DNA of 64,000 nt from Oleiagrimonas sp964608595 (GCA_964608595.1 CAZSOU010000003.1:1-64000); one strand, 5' to 3'. Counted from the first letter of the stretch, positions 23,934 through 33,229 are shown. The notes: generated by a model from the sequence alone, not told the origin. Translations and numbers: made by a program.

Positions 23934-25847
23934 ATGCGTGACGATTCGGCGCCCGCACCGGCGCCCGACAACGAACAAGCCGCTCACGGCAGTCGCCGTG
24001 CGTTGGCTCTGGGCGCCATCGGCGTGGTGTTCGGTGATCTGGGCACCAGTCCGCTTTACACGTTGAAAGAAGCCTTCGGTGGCCTGCACGCCATGGAAGT
24101 GACCGAAGTCAACGTCCTTGGCGTGATTTCCCTGCTGACCTGGACGTTGGTGATGGTGGTGGCGGTCAAGTACGTCAGCTTCATCATGCGCGCCGACAAC
24201 CGCGGGGAGGGCGGCATCATGGCGATGATGGCGCTGGCCCAACGCAGCGCGCGCAATTCGCCGCGTCTGCGGCGTTTCGTGGTGCTGGCCGCCGTGTTGG
24301 GTGCCGCACTTTTCTATGGCGACGGCGTGATCACGCCGTCGATCACCGTGCTGTCGTCCATCGAAGGCCTGGAAGTGGCGACTACCGGGCTGGATCATTA
24401 CGTGGTGCCGTTGTCGGTGATCGTTTTGGTGGCGCTGTTCTGGGTGCAAAAACACGGTACCGGCAAGGTCGGCAAGGTTTTCGGTCCGATCATGACGCTC
24501 TGGTTCGTGTCCCTGGGCCTGATCGGCGTGTGGGGCATCATCCAGCACCCGACGGTGTTGCGGGCGCTCAATCCGTGGTTTGCGGTGGAGTTCTTCGTGC
24601 AGCATCACTGGGGCGGCTTCGTGGTGCTGGGCGCCGTGGTGTTGTGTGTGACCGGCGCCGAGGCGCTTTATACCGACATGGGGCATTTCGGCCGCTCGCC
24701 GATTCGCATCGGCTGGTTCGCTTTCGTCATGCCCGGTTTGTTGCTCAATTATTTCGGTCAGGCCGCGAACTTGCTGGCCGATCCCAAGGCGGCCGTCAAT
24801 CCGTTCTATCACGCGGTTCCCGACTGGGCGCTTTATCCGATGATCGTTCTGGCCACGATGGCGGCCGTGATCGCATCGCAAGCGGTGATTTCCGGCGCGT
24901 TTTCGATCACCCGGCAGGCCATCCAGCTCGGTTTTCTGCCGCGCATGCAGATCGTGCATACCTCGCCCGATGCCATCGGCCAGATTTTTCTGCCCTGGAT
25001 CAACCGCATGCTGCTGGTGGCCGTGGTACTGGTGGTGATCGGCTTCGGGTCGTCCAATGCTCTGGCCGGTGCCTACGGCATCGCCGTGACCGGCACGATG
25101 GCGATCGACACCATGCTGTTTCTGGTGGTGGCGCGTTTGATGTGGAAATGGAGCGTCTGGCGCGTGGCCATTGCCGGTATCGTCTTTTTGACCATCGACT
25201 TGAGTTTCTTCGGCGCCAATACCCTGAAGGTTCCCGATGGCGGCTGGTTGCCGTTGCTGCTTGGTGGCGCCGTTTTCACCGTGCTGGTCACCTGGCGTCG
25301 CGGTCGCGAATTGTTGATGCGCGGCATCATGCATTCCGACGGTCTGTCGCTGGAGGCGTTCATCGCCAGCATCAGTGAACACCCGCCGCACCGGGTGCCG
25401 GGAACGGCCGTGTTTTTCACCGCCAACCAGAAAACCGTACCGCATGCCTTGCTGCACAACCTCAAGCACAACAAGGTGCTGCACGAGCGCAACGTGATGC
25501 TCACGGTCGACACGCTGGAAACGCCCATCGCCGATGCCGACGAGCGTATTGAAATCACCGAGCTGAAAAGCGAGTTCTATCTGGTGAAGTTGCGTTTCGG
25601 TTTTGCCGAAGACCCGAATGTGCCGCTGGCGTTGTCGCACTGTGCACGCCAGGGTCTGACGTTCGACATGATGGACACGACGTTTTTCCTGTCGCGCGAA
25701 ACCGTGGTCGCGACCGAACGTCCGGGCATGGCGCTGTGGCGCGACAAGCTGTTCGCGTTCATGACGCGCAATGCGTTGCCGGCCACGGCCTTTTTCCAGA
25801 TACCCGGCAATCGACTGATCGAGCTGGGCGCGCAGGTGGAGATCTGA
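23934..25847 (+). CDS. kup: Low-affinity potassium transporter Kup
   Basis: Kup is a proton-coupled K+ uptake system of the KUP/HAK/KT family. The 637-residue protein has the family opening ALGAIGVVFGDLGTSPLYTLKE, RADNRGEGGIMAMMAL, YGDGVITPSITVLSS, about 12 membrane segments to residue ~440 and a ~190-residue cytosolic C-terminal domain. It starts 21 bases after ruvA and ends 66 bases before ruvB, so it probably shares a transcript with ruvCA even though its function is unrelated. Confidence 0.96.
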   Translation: MRDDSAPAPAPDNEQAAHGSRRALALGAIGVVFGDLGTSPLYTLKEAFGGLHAMEVTEVNVLGVISLLTWTLVMVVAVKYVSFIMRADNRGEGGIMAMMALAQRSARNSPRLRRFVVLAAVLGAALFYGDGVITPSITVLSSIEGLEVATTGLDHYVVPLSVIVLVALFWVQKHGTGKVGKVFGPIMTLWFVSLGLIGVWGIIQHPTVLRALNPWFAVEFFVQHHWGGFVVLGAVVLCVTGAEALYTDMGHFGRSPIRIGWFAFVMPGLLLNYFGQAANLLADPKAAVNPFYHAVPDWALYPMIVLATMAAVIASQAVISGAFSITRQAIQLGFLPRMQIVHTSPDAIGQIFLPWINRMLLVAVVLVVIGFGSSNALAGAYGIAVTGTMAIDTMLFLVVARLMWKWSVWRVAIAGIVFLTIDLSFFGANTLKVPDGGWLPLLLGGAVFTVLVTWRRGRELLMRGIMHSDGLSLEAFIASISEHPPHRVPGTAVFFTANQKTVPHALLHNLKHNKVLHERNVMLTVDTLETPIADADERIEITELKSEFYLVKLRFGFAEDPNVPLALSHCARQGLTFDMMDTTFFLSRETVVATERPGMALWRDKLFAFMTRNALPATAFFQIPGNRLIELGAQVEI

Positions 25848-25901
25848 AGGCTCGCGGTTCGGTCGGCGTATTGGCGTGTTTCGCGCACTCGTTCGTGACG
25901 G

Positions 25902-25907
25902 CATAAT
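25902..25907 (+). promoter_or_regulatory. -10 element directly before ruvB
   Basis: CATAAT (context GGCATAATGGGC) ends only 6 bases before the ruvB ATG. With the usual -10 to start spacing the transcript would begin at or next to the ATG, i.e. a leaderless message. The -35 is weak (TTTCGC). No Shine-Dalgarno is visible before ruvB. Confidence 0.35.
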
Positions 25908-25913
25908 GGGCAC

Positions 25914-26966
25914 ATGACCGAACCGCGCGTAATCGCTCCCGCCGCCACTGCCGACGAAGAAGCGTTGGAGGCTTCCATCCGCCCGCAAAAGCTGGACGAG
26001 TATCTTGGTCAGCAAGCGGTGCGCGAGCAGTTGGCGATCTACATCGAAGCGGCGCGGCGGCGCAGCAGTGCGCTGGACCATGTGTTGATTTTCGGCCCCC
26101 CGGGGCTGGGCAAGACCACGCTTTCGCACGTGATCGCCAATGAACTTGGCGTCAGCCTGCGCACCACCTCCGGTCCGGTGCTGGAACGGGCGGGTGATCT
26201 GGCGGCGCTGTTGACCAACCTCGAACCCAACGACGTGTTGTTCGTGGACGAAATTCATCGTCTGTCGCCGGTGGTCGAAGAAGTGCTGTATCCGGCGATG
26301 GAGGACTTCCAGATCGACATCATGATCGGGGAGGGTCCGGCGGCACGCTCGATCAAGCTGGATTTGCCGCCGTTCACCCTGATCGGTGCCACCACGCGTG
26401 CCGGCCTTTTGACGGGCCCGTTGCGCGATCGCTTCGGCATCATCCAGCGCCTGGCTTTCTACAGCCCGGCAGAACTGTCCGCCATCGTGCGGCGTTCGGC
26501 GCGCATTCTCGGCATCGCGTGTGATGCCGAAGGTGCGGCGGAAATCGCACGCCGCGCCCGCGGCACGCCACGCATTGCCAACCGGCTGTTGCGCCGCGTG
26601 CGCGATTATGCCGAAGTCAAAAGCAGCGGCAACATCGACCGTGAAGCGGCCTGCGCGGCCATGGACATGCTCAAGGTGGACAGCGAAGGGTTCGACGAAC
26701 TGGATCGACGCCTGCTCGGCATCATCATCGAACATTTCGACGGCGGCCCGGTGGGGGTCGACTCGCTTGCCGCCGCGCTCAGCGAAGATCGCGGCACGCT
26801 CGAGGACGTGGTCGAGCCGTATCTGATCCAGCAGGGCTTTCTTCTGCGCACCGCGCGGGGCCGCATGGCCAGTGCGCGCGCCTGGCGCCACCTCGGCTTG
26901 AACCCGCCGCCCAGACAGCCGCAACCATCGGACATGTTCGCTGCCGACGACGCCGAAACCGAGTGA
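25914..26966 (+). CDS. ruvB: Holliday junction branch migration helicase RuvB
   Basis: RuvB is the hexameric AAA+ motor that drives branch migration with RuvA. The 350-residue protein has IRPQKLDEYLGQ, Walker A FGPPGLGKTTLS, Walker B LFVDEIHRLSP, sensor 1 IGATTRAG, arginine finger GPLRDRFGI and the winged-helix C-terminus (DVVEPYLIQQGFLLRTARGR). ATG 25914 has no clear ribosome binding site but a CATAAT just upstream. Confidence 0.98.
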   Translation: MTEPRVIAPAATADEEALEASIRPQKLDEYLGQQAVREQLAIYIEAARRRSSALDHVLIFGPPGLGKTTLSHVIANELGVSLRTTSGPVLERAGDLAALLTNLEPNDVLFVDEIHRLSPVVEEVLYPAMEDFQIDIMIGEGPAARSIKLDLPPFTLIGATTRAGLLTGPLRDRFGIIQRLAFYSPAELSAIVRRSARILGIACDAEGAAEIARRARGTPRIANRLLRRVRDYAEVKSSGNIDREAACAAMDMLKVDSEGFDELDRRLLGIIIEHFDGGPVGVDSLAAALSEDRGTLEDVVEPYLIQQGFLLRTARGRMASARAWRHLGLNPPPRQPQPSDMFAADDAETE

Positions 26967-27077
26967 GTGCGGCCCTGCGGCCTGCGCTCAGGACGAACGG
27001 ACGCTGATCAGCATCCATGGTGCGGGTGACCATCATGCACGGTCTGGGTTAGTCTTTGCGAATATTTTTTTGCGGGC

Positions 27078-27506
27078 ATGCCAATGCAGTCACCCCACAA
27101 TGCCGATGACGATTTCACCTGGCGCCTGCGCGTCTACTGGGAGGACACTGATGCCGGTGGTGTGGTGTATCACGCCGGTTATTTGCGCTTCATGGAACGC
27201 GCGCGTTCCGAATGGCTGCGTGCGCGTGGGGTGGATCAATTGGCGCTGCGTGAATCCACGGGTCTGGGCTTCGTGGTGCGCGACATGCAGATCGACTTTC
27301 TGACCCCGGCGCGCCTGGACGATGAACTGGTGGTGTCGGTCGATGTCGAAACTGTGCGTCGTGCAAGCCTGACATTCATGCAAAATGTGCGACGCTATGG
27401 CGATTGCACCGATTTGGCGCGTGCTCGCGTGCGCGTGGCCTGTGTCGACATCGACCGCATGCGCCCGGCCCCTGTCCCCGACAACCTCATGGCAAGGATT
27501 TCCTGA
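27078..27506 (+). CDS. ybgC: Acyl-CoA thioesterase YbgC (Tol-Pal associated)
   Basis: YbgC is a hot-dog-fold thioesterase encoded at the head of tol-pal operons. The 142-residue protein has the catalytic Asp in YWEDTDAGGVVYHAGYLRFMERAR and a C-terminal strand VACVDIDRMRPAPVP. It lies 3 bases before tolQ. Starts at 27078 and 27084 are both possible. The 111 bases before it contain an AT-rich stretch (AATATTTTTTTG) that may carry the operon promoter. Confidence 0.95.
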   Translation: MPMQSPHNADDDFTWRLRVYWEDTDAGGVVYHAGYLRFMERARSEWLRARGVDQLALRESTGLGFVVRDMQIDFLTPARLDDELVVSVDVETVRRASLTFMQNVRRYGDCTDLARARVRVACVDIDRMRPAPVPDNLMARIS

Positions 27507-27509
27507 CTG

Positions 27510-28196
27510 ATGAACGGCCATCTGAATATTCTCGAGCTGGTGCTTCATGCCAGTATCCCCGTCAAGCTGGTACTGCTGCTGTTGCTGGCTTTCTCGTTTT
27601 TGTCGTGGGTGATCATCATCCGCAAATTCGGCTTGTTGCGGCAGGAGATGGAAGCGGCCGACACGTTCGAAGAGCGGTTCTGGTCCGGTGGCGATCTGGC
27701 CGGTCTGTTTCGCGAAATCAACAGCCGCGACGATGACGCGCGGGGTCTAGAGACGGTGTTTGCTTCGGGTTTCCGCGAGTTTGCGCGGCAACGCCAACGC
27801 CGGGGTGGGGACACGCAGCACGTGCTTGATGCCAGTGAGCGCGCCATGCGCGTGTCGGCAACGCGCGAAATCGAGCGCCTGGAACAGAATCTGGAATTTC
27901 TTGCCAACGTCGGCTCGATCAGTCCGTATATCGGTCTTTTCGGTACCGTATGGGGCATCATGGCGGCATTTCAGGGCCTGGGCGCCGTCAAGGAAGCCAC
28001 GATCGCCATGGTCGCACCGGGTATTTCCGAGGCGCTGGTCGCGACTGCCATGGGTCTTTTTGCTGCCATTCCGGCGGTGTGGGCCTACAACCGTTATGCC
28101 ACCAAGGTGGATCGCATCGCCACGCGCTCGGACAACTTCCAGGAAGAATTTTCGTCCATCCTGCAGCGTCAGCTCAACGCCGACGACAACGATTGA
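27510..28196 (+). CDS. tolQ: Tol-Pal system protein TolQ
   Basis: TolQ is the pentameric inner-membrane stator of the proton-motive-force-driven Tol motor. The 228-residue protein has three membrane segments (about 17-38, 137-158, 168-190), with the proton-channel region FLANVGSISPYIGLFGTVWGIM and IAMVAPGISEALVATAMGLFAAIPAVWAYN split across helices 2 and 3. It follows ybgC by 3 bases and precedes tolR by 12. With TolR and TolA it couples to TolB-Pal to constrict the outer membrane at division. Confidence 0.97.
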   Translation: MNGHLNILELVLHASIPVKLVLLLLLAFSFLSWVIIIRKFGLLRQEMEAADTFEERFWSGGDLAGLFREINSRDDDARGLETVFASGFREFARQRQRRGGDTQHVLDASERAMRVSATREIERLEQNLEFLANVGSISPYIGLFGTVWGIMAAFQGLGAVKEATIAMVAPGISEALVATAMGLFAAIPAVWAYNRYATKVDRIATRSDNFQEEFSSILQRQLNADDND

Positions 28197-28208
28197 CGGA
28201 GGCAGGTC

Positions 28209-28670
28209 ATGCGCACATCGACCCGACCCAGACGTCGCCAACGTCGCCTCACGGCCGAGATCAACGTCGTGCCGTATATCGACGTGATGTTGGTGCTGTT
28301 GATCATTTTCATGGTGACCGCGCCGTTGCTGCACCTGGGCGTGGATATCCAGTTGCCGCAGGCCACGGCCAAATCGCTGCAGAACGACAACGAGCCGGTG
28401 CTGGTCAGCATCGACAAGGACGGCCAGTTGTACCTCACCCTGGGCAACGAGCCGCGCGAAGAGATTGATGCCGATGAGCTGGTGCGCAAGGTACACGCAT
28501 TCGTCGACGTCAACCCCAAGGTATCGGTGCTGGTCGGCGGCGACAAACGCGTGGACTACGGGCGCATCTATCAGGCCATGGTGTTGCTGCAGCAGGCCGG
28601 CGTGCCACATGTGGGCCTGATGAGTCAGCCGGACACCGCGTCGGGTGCGCAAAATGATGGATCAAAGTAG
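28209..28670 (+). CDS. tolR: Tol-Pal system protein TolR
   Basis: TolR is the ExbD-like partner of TolQ. The 153-residue protein has one membrane segment (about 22-44, INVVPYIDVMLVLLIIFMV) with the essential proton-carrying Asp in YIDVML, and a periplasmic domain including VLVGGDKRVDYGRIYQAMVLLQ. Its 3' end overlaps the tolA start by 17 bases. Confidence 0.97.
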   Translation: MRTSTRPRRRQRRLTAEINVVPYIDVMLVLLIIFMVTAPLLHLGVDIQLPQATAKSLQNDNEPVLVSIDKDGQLYLTLGNEPREEIDADELVRKVHAFVDVNPKVSVLVGGDKRVDYGRIYQAMVLLQQAGVPHVGLMSQPDTASGAQNDGSK

Positions 28671-29610
28671 GCGCACGCCACGGGCGGTTTTGTGGTCGGC
28701 ATTGCTGCACATCGGGTTGGCGGCATTCCTGCTGCTGACCACGCTTTCGTGCACCACCTGGGAGCATGTGTTCTCGGTGCTGCCGGTGCCCGAATCGTGG
28801 AATCCGGTGACTTGCCAACGGCCGGTGTCACTCAAGGGGCCGGTGATCGACGCGACACTGGTGGGTGTGACCGGCGCGCCGTTGCCGCCGCCGCCCGATA
28901 TCAAGACCGAAACCGAAAAACCGTCCATCCCGCCCCCGAAACCGTCCAAACCGAAGGTCGAGCAGGAAAAGCCCGACGTGCCGAAACTCAAGACCTTGCC
29001 GGCGCCGCCCAAGCGGCCGGATACCAAGAACCAGCAGAAAGTGGTGGAAAAGGCCAAGGAGAAGGCGGAAAAGGCCAAACGGGCGCAGGAGGAAAAGCAG
29101 AAGCAGCAAAAAATGGCCGAACTGGAAGCCAGAAAACAGCGCGAAAAGCTGGAAGACATTTTCAAGCAACTGGATGAGGCCAAAAAAAGCAGCAAGCACG
29201 CCGACAAGCAAAGCAAGCTTGAAAAACAGAAGCTTGCGCAGTTGAAAGACCTCGCAAAAGCCAAGAAAAAAGCCGAACCGCAACCGGCCGGAGTCAAACA
29301 GGCCGACAAGGCGCGCAGTGGCAGCAACGGCACGTCCAATGACGCGTACAAGGCTGCCATTCAGAACGCGGTCACCCAAGCGTGGTTGCGTCCGGATAAT
29401 ATTCCAGAAGGTGCTGTCTGTCCGATTCATATTGATCAGATACCCGGCGGACAGGTTATCAGCGTGGTTATCGACCCGAGTTGTCCGTTTGATGCGGCGG
29501 CACGGCGCTCGGTAAAGAATGCGGTGCTTCGGGCCCAGCCCCTGCCTTACAAGGGGTTTGAAAAGTCGTTTCAGAGCGACATCACCCTCAACTTCAAGGT
29601 CAATAATTGA
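28654..29610 (+). CDS. tolA: Tol-Pal system protein TolA
   Basis: TolA is the inner-membrane-anchored arm reaching across the periplasm to TolB/Pal. From ATG 28654 it has 318 residues: an N-terminal membrane helix (about 12-30), a Pro-rich stretch, a long Lys/Glu/Ala-rich coiled-coil (about 100-225) and a C-terminal domain with two Cys (VCPIHIDQIPGG ... DPSCPFDAAARRSV) ending in strands QSDITLNFKV. The start lies inside tolR; a GTG at 28645 and ATG at 28657 are alternatives. Confidence 0.93.
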   Translation: MMDQSRRTPRAVLWSALLHIGLAAFLLLTTLSCTTWEHVFSVLPVPESWNPVTCQRPVSLKGPVIDATLVGVTGAPLPPPPDIKTETEKPSIPPPKPSKPKVEQEKPDVPKLKTLPAPPKRPDTKNQQKVVEKAKEKAEKAKRAQEEKQKQQKMAELEARKQREKLEDIFKQLDEAKKSSKHADKQSKLEKQKLAQLKDLAKAKKKAEPQPAGVKQADKARSGSNGTSNDAYKAAIQNAVTQAWLRPDNIPEGAVCPIHIDQIPGGQVISVVIDPSCPFDAAARRSVKNAVLRAQPLPYKGFEKSFQSDITLNFKVNN

Positions 29611-29612
29611 GC

Positions 29613-30944
29613 ATGATGCATGGCATGAAAAAACATCCGGTCCTCGCGCTGTTGCTGCTGACGTGTCTGGCGTTTTGCGGCATCGGTACGGCACAGGCGC
29701 AAGGGCTGAGCATCAATATCGTCAATGGCACGAAATCCGCCATCCCGATCGCGGTCGTGCCGTTTTCGGATCAGAACGCCGGTACGTCCCTGCCAACCAA
29801 TGTTGCCCAGATCATCCACATGGATCTGGCCCGCTGCGGCAAGTTCCACGCGCTTGATCGCAACGACATCGTGGCCTTTCCGCACCAGGGCGGCGACATC
29901 AAGTTCGCGGCCTGGAAGTTGTTGAAGCAGGATTACATCGTGGTCGGAAGCGTGACGCGTGCCGGCGACAACTACACAGTGAGTTTCGAGTTGTGGGACG
30001 TCAACAGCCAGAACAAACTGCTGGGCCAGTCCTACACCGCGCCGGCAGGCGATCTGCGTGGCGTGGCGCATCAAATCGCCGATGCGGTCTACGAGAAAAT
30101 CATCGGCGAACCGGGTGCGTTCTTCACCCGTATCGCCTACATCACTTCGACCGGTACCGCACCCAACCTGACCTATTCGCTGATCGTGGCCGACTCGGAT
30201 GGCTACAACCCGCAAGTCGTCGTGCGCTCGCATGAAGCGCTGCTGTCGCCGAACTGGTCTCCCGATGGCAACGAGATCGCTTACGTGTCGTTTGAAAGCG
30301 GCAACTCCGCCATTTACATCCAGAACCTGAGCACGGGCGCACGGCGTCTGGTGTCCGGGCGCAAGGGCATCAATGGCGCGCCGGCATTTTCGCCCGATGG
30401 CAGCAAATTGGCCATGTCGCTGTCTTATCAGGGCAATCCGGAAATCTACGTCATGGATATTGCCTCGGGCACGACCACGCGCCTGACGCACAATTACGGG
30501 ATCGATACCGAACCGGAATGGATGCCGGACGGCAACAGTATCGTGTTTACTTCCGACCGTGCCGGCAAACCGCAACTATATGAAATTCCGGCCAGTGGCG
30601 GTTCGCCCAAGCGGATTACCTTCAAGGGATCGTACAATTCCAACTCCTCGGTCGCCTACAAAGGGAAACAGATTGCGATGGTGCAAGGTAGCGGGAACGT
30701 GTATCGTATTGCCGTGATGGATCGCAGCCTGGGCGGACAGGAGCACTTCGTCTCACCCGGCAACTTTGACGAGGATCCCAGTTTTGCACCGAATGGAAGC
30801 ATGCTTTTGTACGCTGCAACGCAAGGTACCCGCGGCGTGCTTTATGCAGTGTCGTCGGACGGCAAGGTGCGTCAGCGACTCGTGTTGTCGCATGGCAGCG
30901 TCCGTTCGCCTGCATGGGGGCCATTCAGGCCGCACCAGAAGTAA
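29613..30944 (+). CDS. tolB: Tol-Pal system protein TolB
   Basis: TolB is the periplasmic beta-propeller that binds Pal and is pulled off by TolA. The protein (443 aa from ATG 29613; 29616 and 29625 also possible) has a Sec signal peptide ending near GTAQAQG, an N-terminal alpha/beta domain and a six-bladed propeller with repeated S-P-D/A-F-S-P-D-G motifs (LLSPNWSPDGNEIAYVSF, APAFSPDGSKLAMSL, PEWMPDGNSIVFTSD, DPSFAPNGSMLLYA). It begins 2 bases after the tolA stop. Confidence 0.97.
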   Translation: MMHGMKKHPVLALLLLTCLAFCGIGTAQAQGLSINIVNGTKSAIPIAVVPFSDQNAGTSLPTNVAQIIHMDLARCGKFHALDRNDIVAFPHQGGDIKFAAWKLLKQDYIVVGSVTRAGDNYTVSFELWDVNSQNKLLGQSYTAPAGDLRGVAHQIADAVYEKIIGEPGAFFTRIAYITSTGTAPNLTYSLIVADSDGYNPQVVVRSHEALLSPNWSPDGNEIAYVSFESGNSAIYIQNLSTGARRLVSGRKGINGAPAFSPDGSKLAMSLSYQGNPEIYVMDIASGTTTRLTHNYGIDTEPEWMPDGNSIVFTSDRAGKPQLYEIPASGGSPKRITFKGSYNSNSSVAYKGKQIAMVQGSGNVYRIAVMDRSLGGQEHFVSPGNFDEDPSFAPNGSMLLYAATQGTRGVLYAVSSDGKVRQRLVLSHGSVRSPAWGPFRPHQK

Positions 30945-31022
30945 TACAACAAGAAACACCCGCCGGTTCGCCGGTCATCAACCCGTTGATTTCGGACTTC
31001 CACACAGTTGAAGGAAAGAGCC

Positions 31023-31541
31023 ATGAACAAGAGCGTTCGTCTCACCCTGATCGCGTTGACGTGTGCCGTCGGCGTTGCCGCTTGCTCCAAGAAGCAGGAA
31101 ACCAAGCCCACGCCGCCGCCAGAGCAGCCGACACAGCAGACCACCCAGACACAGCCCACGCAGTCGACCGGTTACACCCCGGCTGATCTCGAAACCGATC
31201 CGTGCCTGCGTCAGCGCGTGGTGTACTTCGATTTCGACCAGAGTTCCATCAAGCCGGAATTCCAGCAGATCATGGCGTGCCACGCCAAGTATCTGCAGGA
31301 TCGCCCCAGCGCCCACGTGCGCCTGGAAGGCAACACCGACGAGCGTGGTTCGCGTGAATACAACCTCGGCCTGGGCGAGCGTCGTTCCAAGGCCGTCGAG
31401 TCGGCTCTGGAAGCCAACGGCGCTTCCGCCAGCCAGATCGACGTGATCAGCTACGGTGAAGAGCGTCCGACTTGCCGCCAGCACAATGAAAGCTGCTGGT
31501 CCAAGAACCGTCGCGTCAACATCGTTTACACCTCCAAGTGA
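31023..31541 (+). CDS. pal: Peptidoglycan-associated lipoprotein Pal
   Basis: Pal is an outer-membrane lipoprotein that binds peptidoglycan and TolB. The 172-residue protein has a lipoprotein signal peptide with lipobox VAAC (Cys21), a Pro/Gln/Thr-rich linker (24-50) and an OmpA-like domain with VVYFDFDQSSI, EGNTDERGSREYNLGLGERR and a Cys pair near the C-terminus (RPTCRQHNESCW), an unusual feature that could form a disulfide. The stop overlaps the cpoB start by one base (TGATG). Confidence 0.97.
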   Translation: MNKSVRLTLIALTCAVGVAACSKKQETKPTPPPEQPTQQTTQTQPTQSTGYTPADLETDPCLRQRVVYFDFDQSSIKPEFQQIMACHAKYLQDRPSAHVRLEGNTDERGSREYNLGLGERRSKAVESALEANGASASQIDVISYGEERPTCRQHNESCWSKNRRVNIVYTSK

Positions 31542-32440
31542 TGAAGCTGCCTGTGGCCAATCAGCCATGGGCTGCCAAAGCCCTCGCGACGACCGCTCTC
31601 ATTGCGGTCGTCGCGTTGTGGGGTGGCGGTCCGGCATACGCCCAGGATGCGGGCATCACGCCGGCACGTAAACCGGCAACGACGCCGCCGTCGTCAACCG
31701 CTTCGGCGCCGCGGATCAACAGCCCCACATCCATGGTCAACCAGATTCAAATGCTCAAGGAGCAGAATCGCGAGTTGCTGGGGCGGGTGGAACAACTGCA
31801 GCACCAGCTTGACCAGGTCAAGGAAATGAGCAAGGAGCAGTACATCGCTCTGGACACGCGCATCAAGCGCTTGGAGAGCGGCTCTTCGTCATCCGCTCCG
31901 GCCTCGGGACAAAGCACCAGCGAGCCGTCGGCGGCGGACGCCGGCACCACCGCGAGCGCGGCTTCCACGCCGGCGTCGGCAACGTCGGCCCCGACGACTG
32001 ATTCGTCGTCCGCACCGGCCAGCGCGAGTACGTCATTGACCAGCGATGCCGATGCGCAAAAAATGTACGATGCGGCATTCAACGCCTTGCGTTCGGGCGA
32101 CTTCGTCAAATCCTCGCGTGGCTTTCGTGCGTTTACGCAACAGTACCCGCACGACAAGTTGACGCCCAACGCCTGGTACTGGCTGGGCGAGTCGTATTAC
32201 ATCACGCAAAACTACAAGCAGGCGATGAAAGCCTTTGATGCGGTTTTGCAGCAATTCCCGGAAAGCGGCAAGGCGCCTGGTGCATTGCTCAAGAAGGGCT
32301 ATTGCCAGGACGCGCTCAAGCAGACCGATGCGGCAAGGACGACGCTGAAATCGGTCATCAGCAAATTCCCGGATACGTCGGCATCCAACCTTGCCAAGCA
32401 GCGTCTGGAAGATATCAGGCTGCAGCAGCAATTGAATTGA
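31541..32440 (+). CDS. cpoB: Cell division coordinator CpoB (YbgF)
   Basis: CpoB links PBP1B peptidoglycan synthesis with Tol function. The 299-residue protein has a signal peptide (to about AYAQDAG), an N-terminal coiled-coil trimerisation part (MVNQIQMLKEQNRELLGRVE and following), a long Ser/Ala/Thr-rich linker (about 110-165), then TPR repeats (YDAAFNALRSGDFVKSSRGF, WYWLGESYYITQNYKQAMKAF, LLKKGYCQDALKQTDAA). ATG 31541 overlaps the pal stop. Last gene of the tol-pal unit; a weak hairpin follows. Confidence 0.95.
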   Translation: MKLPVANQPWAAKALATTALIAVVALWGGGPAYAQDAGITPARKPATTPPSSTASAPRINSPTSMVNQIQMLKEQNRELLGRVEQLQHQLDQVKEMSKEQYIALDTRIKRLESGSSSSAPASGQSTSEPSAADAGTTASAASTPASATSAPTTDSSSAPASASTSLTSDADAQKMYDAAFNALRSGDFVKSSRGFRAFTQQYPHDKLTPNAWYWLGESYYITQNYKQAMKAFDAVLQQFPESGKAPGALLKKGYCQDALKQTDAARTTLKSVISKFPDTSASNLAKQRLEDIRLQQQLN

Positions 32441-32459
32441 TCCTCGTCGGTCATGTTCT

Positions 32460-32488
32460 GTCCTGTTGCGTCGACCGGCTGACAGGAC
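32460..32488 (+). terminator. Possible terminator after cpoB
   Basis: GTCCTGT (32460-32466) and ACAGGAC (32482-32488) form a 7-bp stem 20 bases after the cpoB stop. There is no U-run, so this is a weak call. Confidence 0.3.
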
Positions 32489-32542
32489 ACGGGAGCGTGT
32501 CGCGACGAGCCCCGATGAACAAAGCAGGTTAAAATTGCCGGC

Positions 32543-33229
32543 ATGAGCGACCCCATGTCCGCCGTGGACGCGACAACGCCCGAGCGTGCGCCGCGTTTGC
32601 GTGTCAGTGAAATTTTCCATTCCATCCAGGGTGAAGCCGACGCCGTCGGCTGGCCCACGGTATTCGTGCGCCTGACCGGGTGTCCGTTGCGGTGTGTCTG
32701 GTGTGATACCGAATACGCCTTTCATGGCGGGCAGTGGCATGATATCGACGACATTCTGGCCGAGGTGGCGCGCCATGAAGCGCGTCACGTCTGCGTCACC
32801 GGCGGTGAGCCGCTGGCGCAGAAACGCTGCACCATTCTGCTCGAGCGCCTTTGCAATGCCGGTTACGAGGTGTCGCTGGAAACCTCCGGTGCCGTGGATG
32901 TGGCGACGGTGGATCGCCGTGTCCACAAGGTGCTGGACCTCAAAGCGCCCGGTTCCGGCGAAAGCAAGCGCAACCTGTGGAGCAATCTCGAGTACCTCAC
33001 GGCCAACGATCAGATCAAAATGGTCCTTGCCGACCGTGCCGATTACGACTGGGCCTGCGAGATGTTGCGCGAACGCGATCTGGCATCGCGTTGCCCGGTA
33101 TTGTTGTCACCCGTGGCCGGCACGCTGACGCCGCGTCAGCTGGCCGAATGGATTCTCGCCGACCATCTGCCGGTGCGCCTGCAGGTGCAGCTTCACAAAT
33201 ACCTGTGGGGCGATACGCCGGGGCATTGA
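32543..33229 (+). CDS. queE: 7-carboxy-7-deazaguanine synthase QueE
   Basis: QueE is a radical-SAM enzyme making 7-carboxy-7-deazaguanine in the queuosine pathway. The 228-residue protein has IFHSIQGEADAVGWPTVFVRL, the cluster motif CPLRCVWCD (C-x3-C-x2-C) and VCVTGGEPLAQ. It precedes queC by 63 bases, forming the deazapurine gene pair that follows tol-pal in Xanthomonadales. A TTAAAA sequence lies just before the start; the promoter is otherwise unclear. Confidence 0.96.
   Translation: MSDPMSAVDATTPERAPRLRVSEIFHSIQGEADAVGWPTVFVRLTGCPLRCVWCDTEYAFHGGQWHDIDDILAEVARHEARHVCVTGGEPLAQKRCTILLERLCNAGYEVSLETSGAVDVATVDRRVHKVLDLKAPGSGESKRNLWSNLEYLTANDQIKMVLADRADYDWACEMLRERDLASRCPVLLSPVAGTLTPRQLAEWILADHLPVRLQVQLHKYLWGDTPGH

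Noticed and set aside
23607..26924. Very long minus-strand ORF (1105 codons) opposite ruvA-kup-ruvB
   Set aside because: His/Gln/Arg-rich composition typical of antisense reading of high-GC genes; the plus strand carries clear families.
28950..29300. Lys/Glu-rich repetitive DNA in tolA
   Set aside because: Explained by the periplasmic coiled-coil arm of TolA, not a mobile or CRISPR-like repeat.
31850..32040. Ser/Ala/Thr-rich repeat-like stretch in cpoB
   Set aside because: Looks like a repeat at the DNA level but is the usual low-complexity linker between the CpoB coiled-coil and TPR domains.
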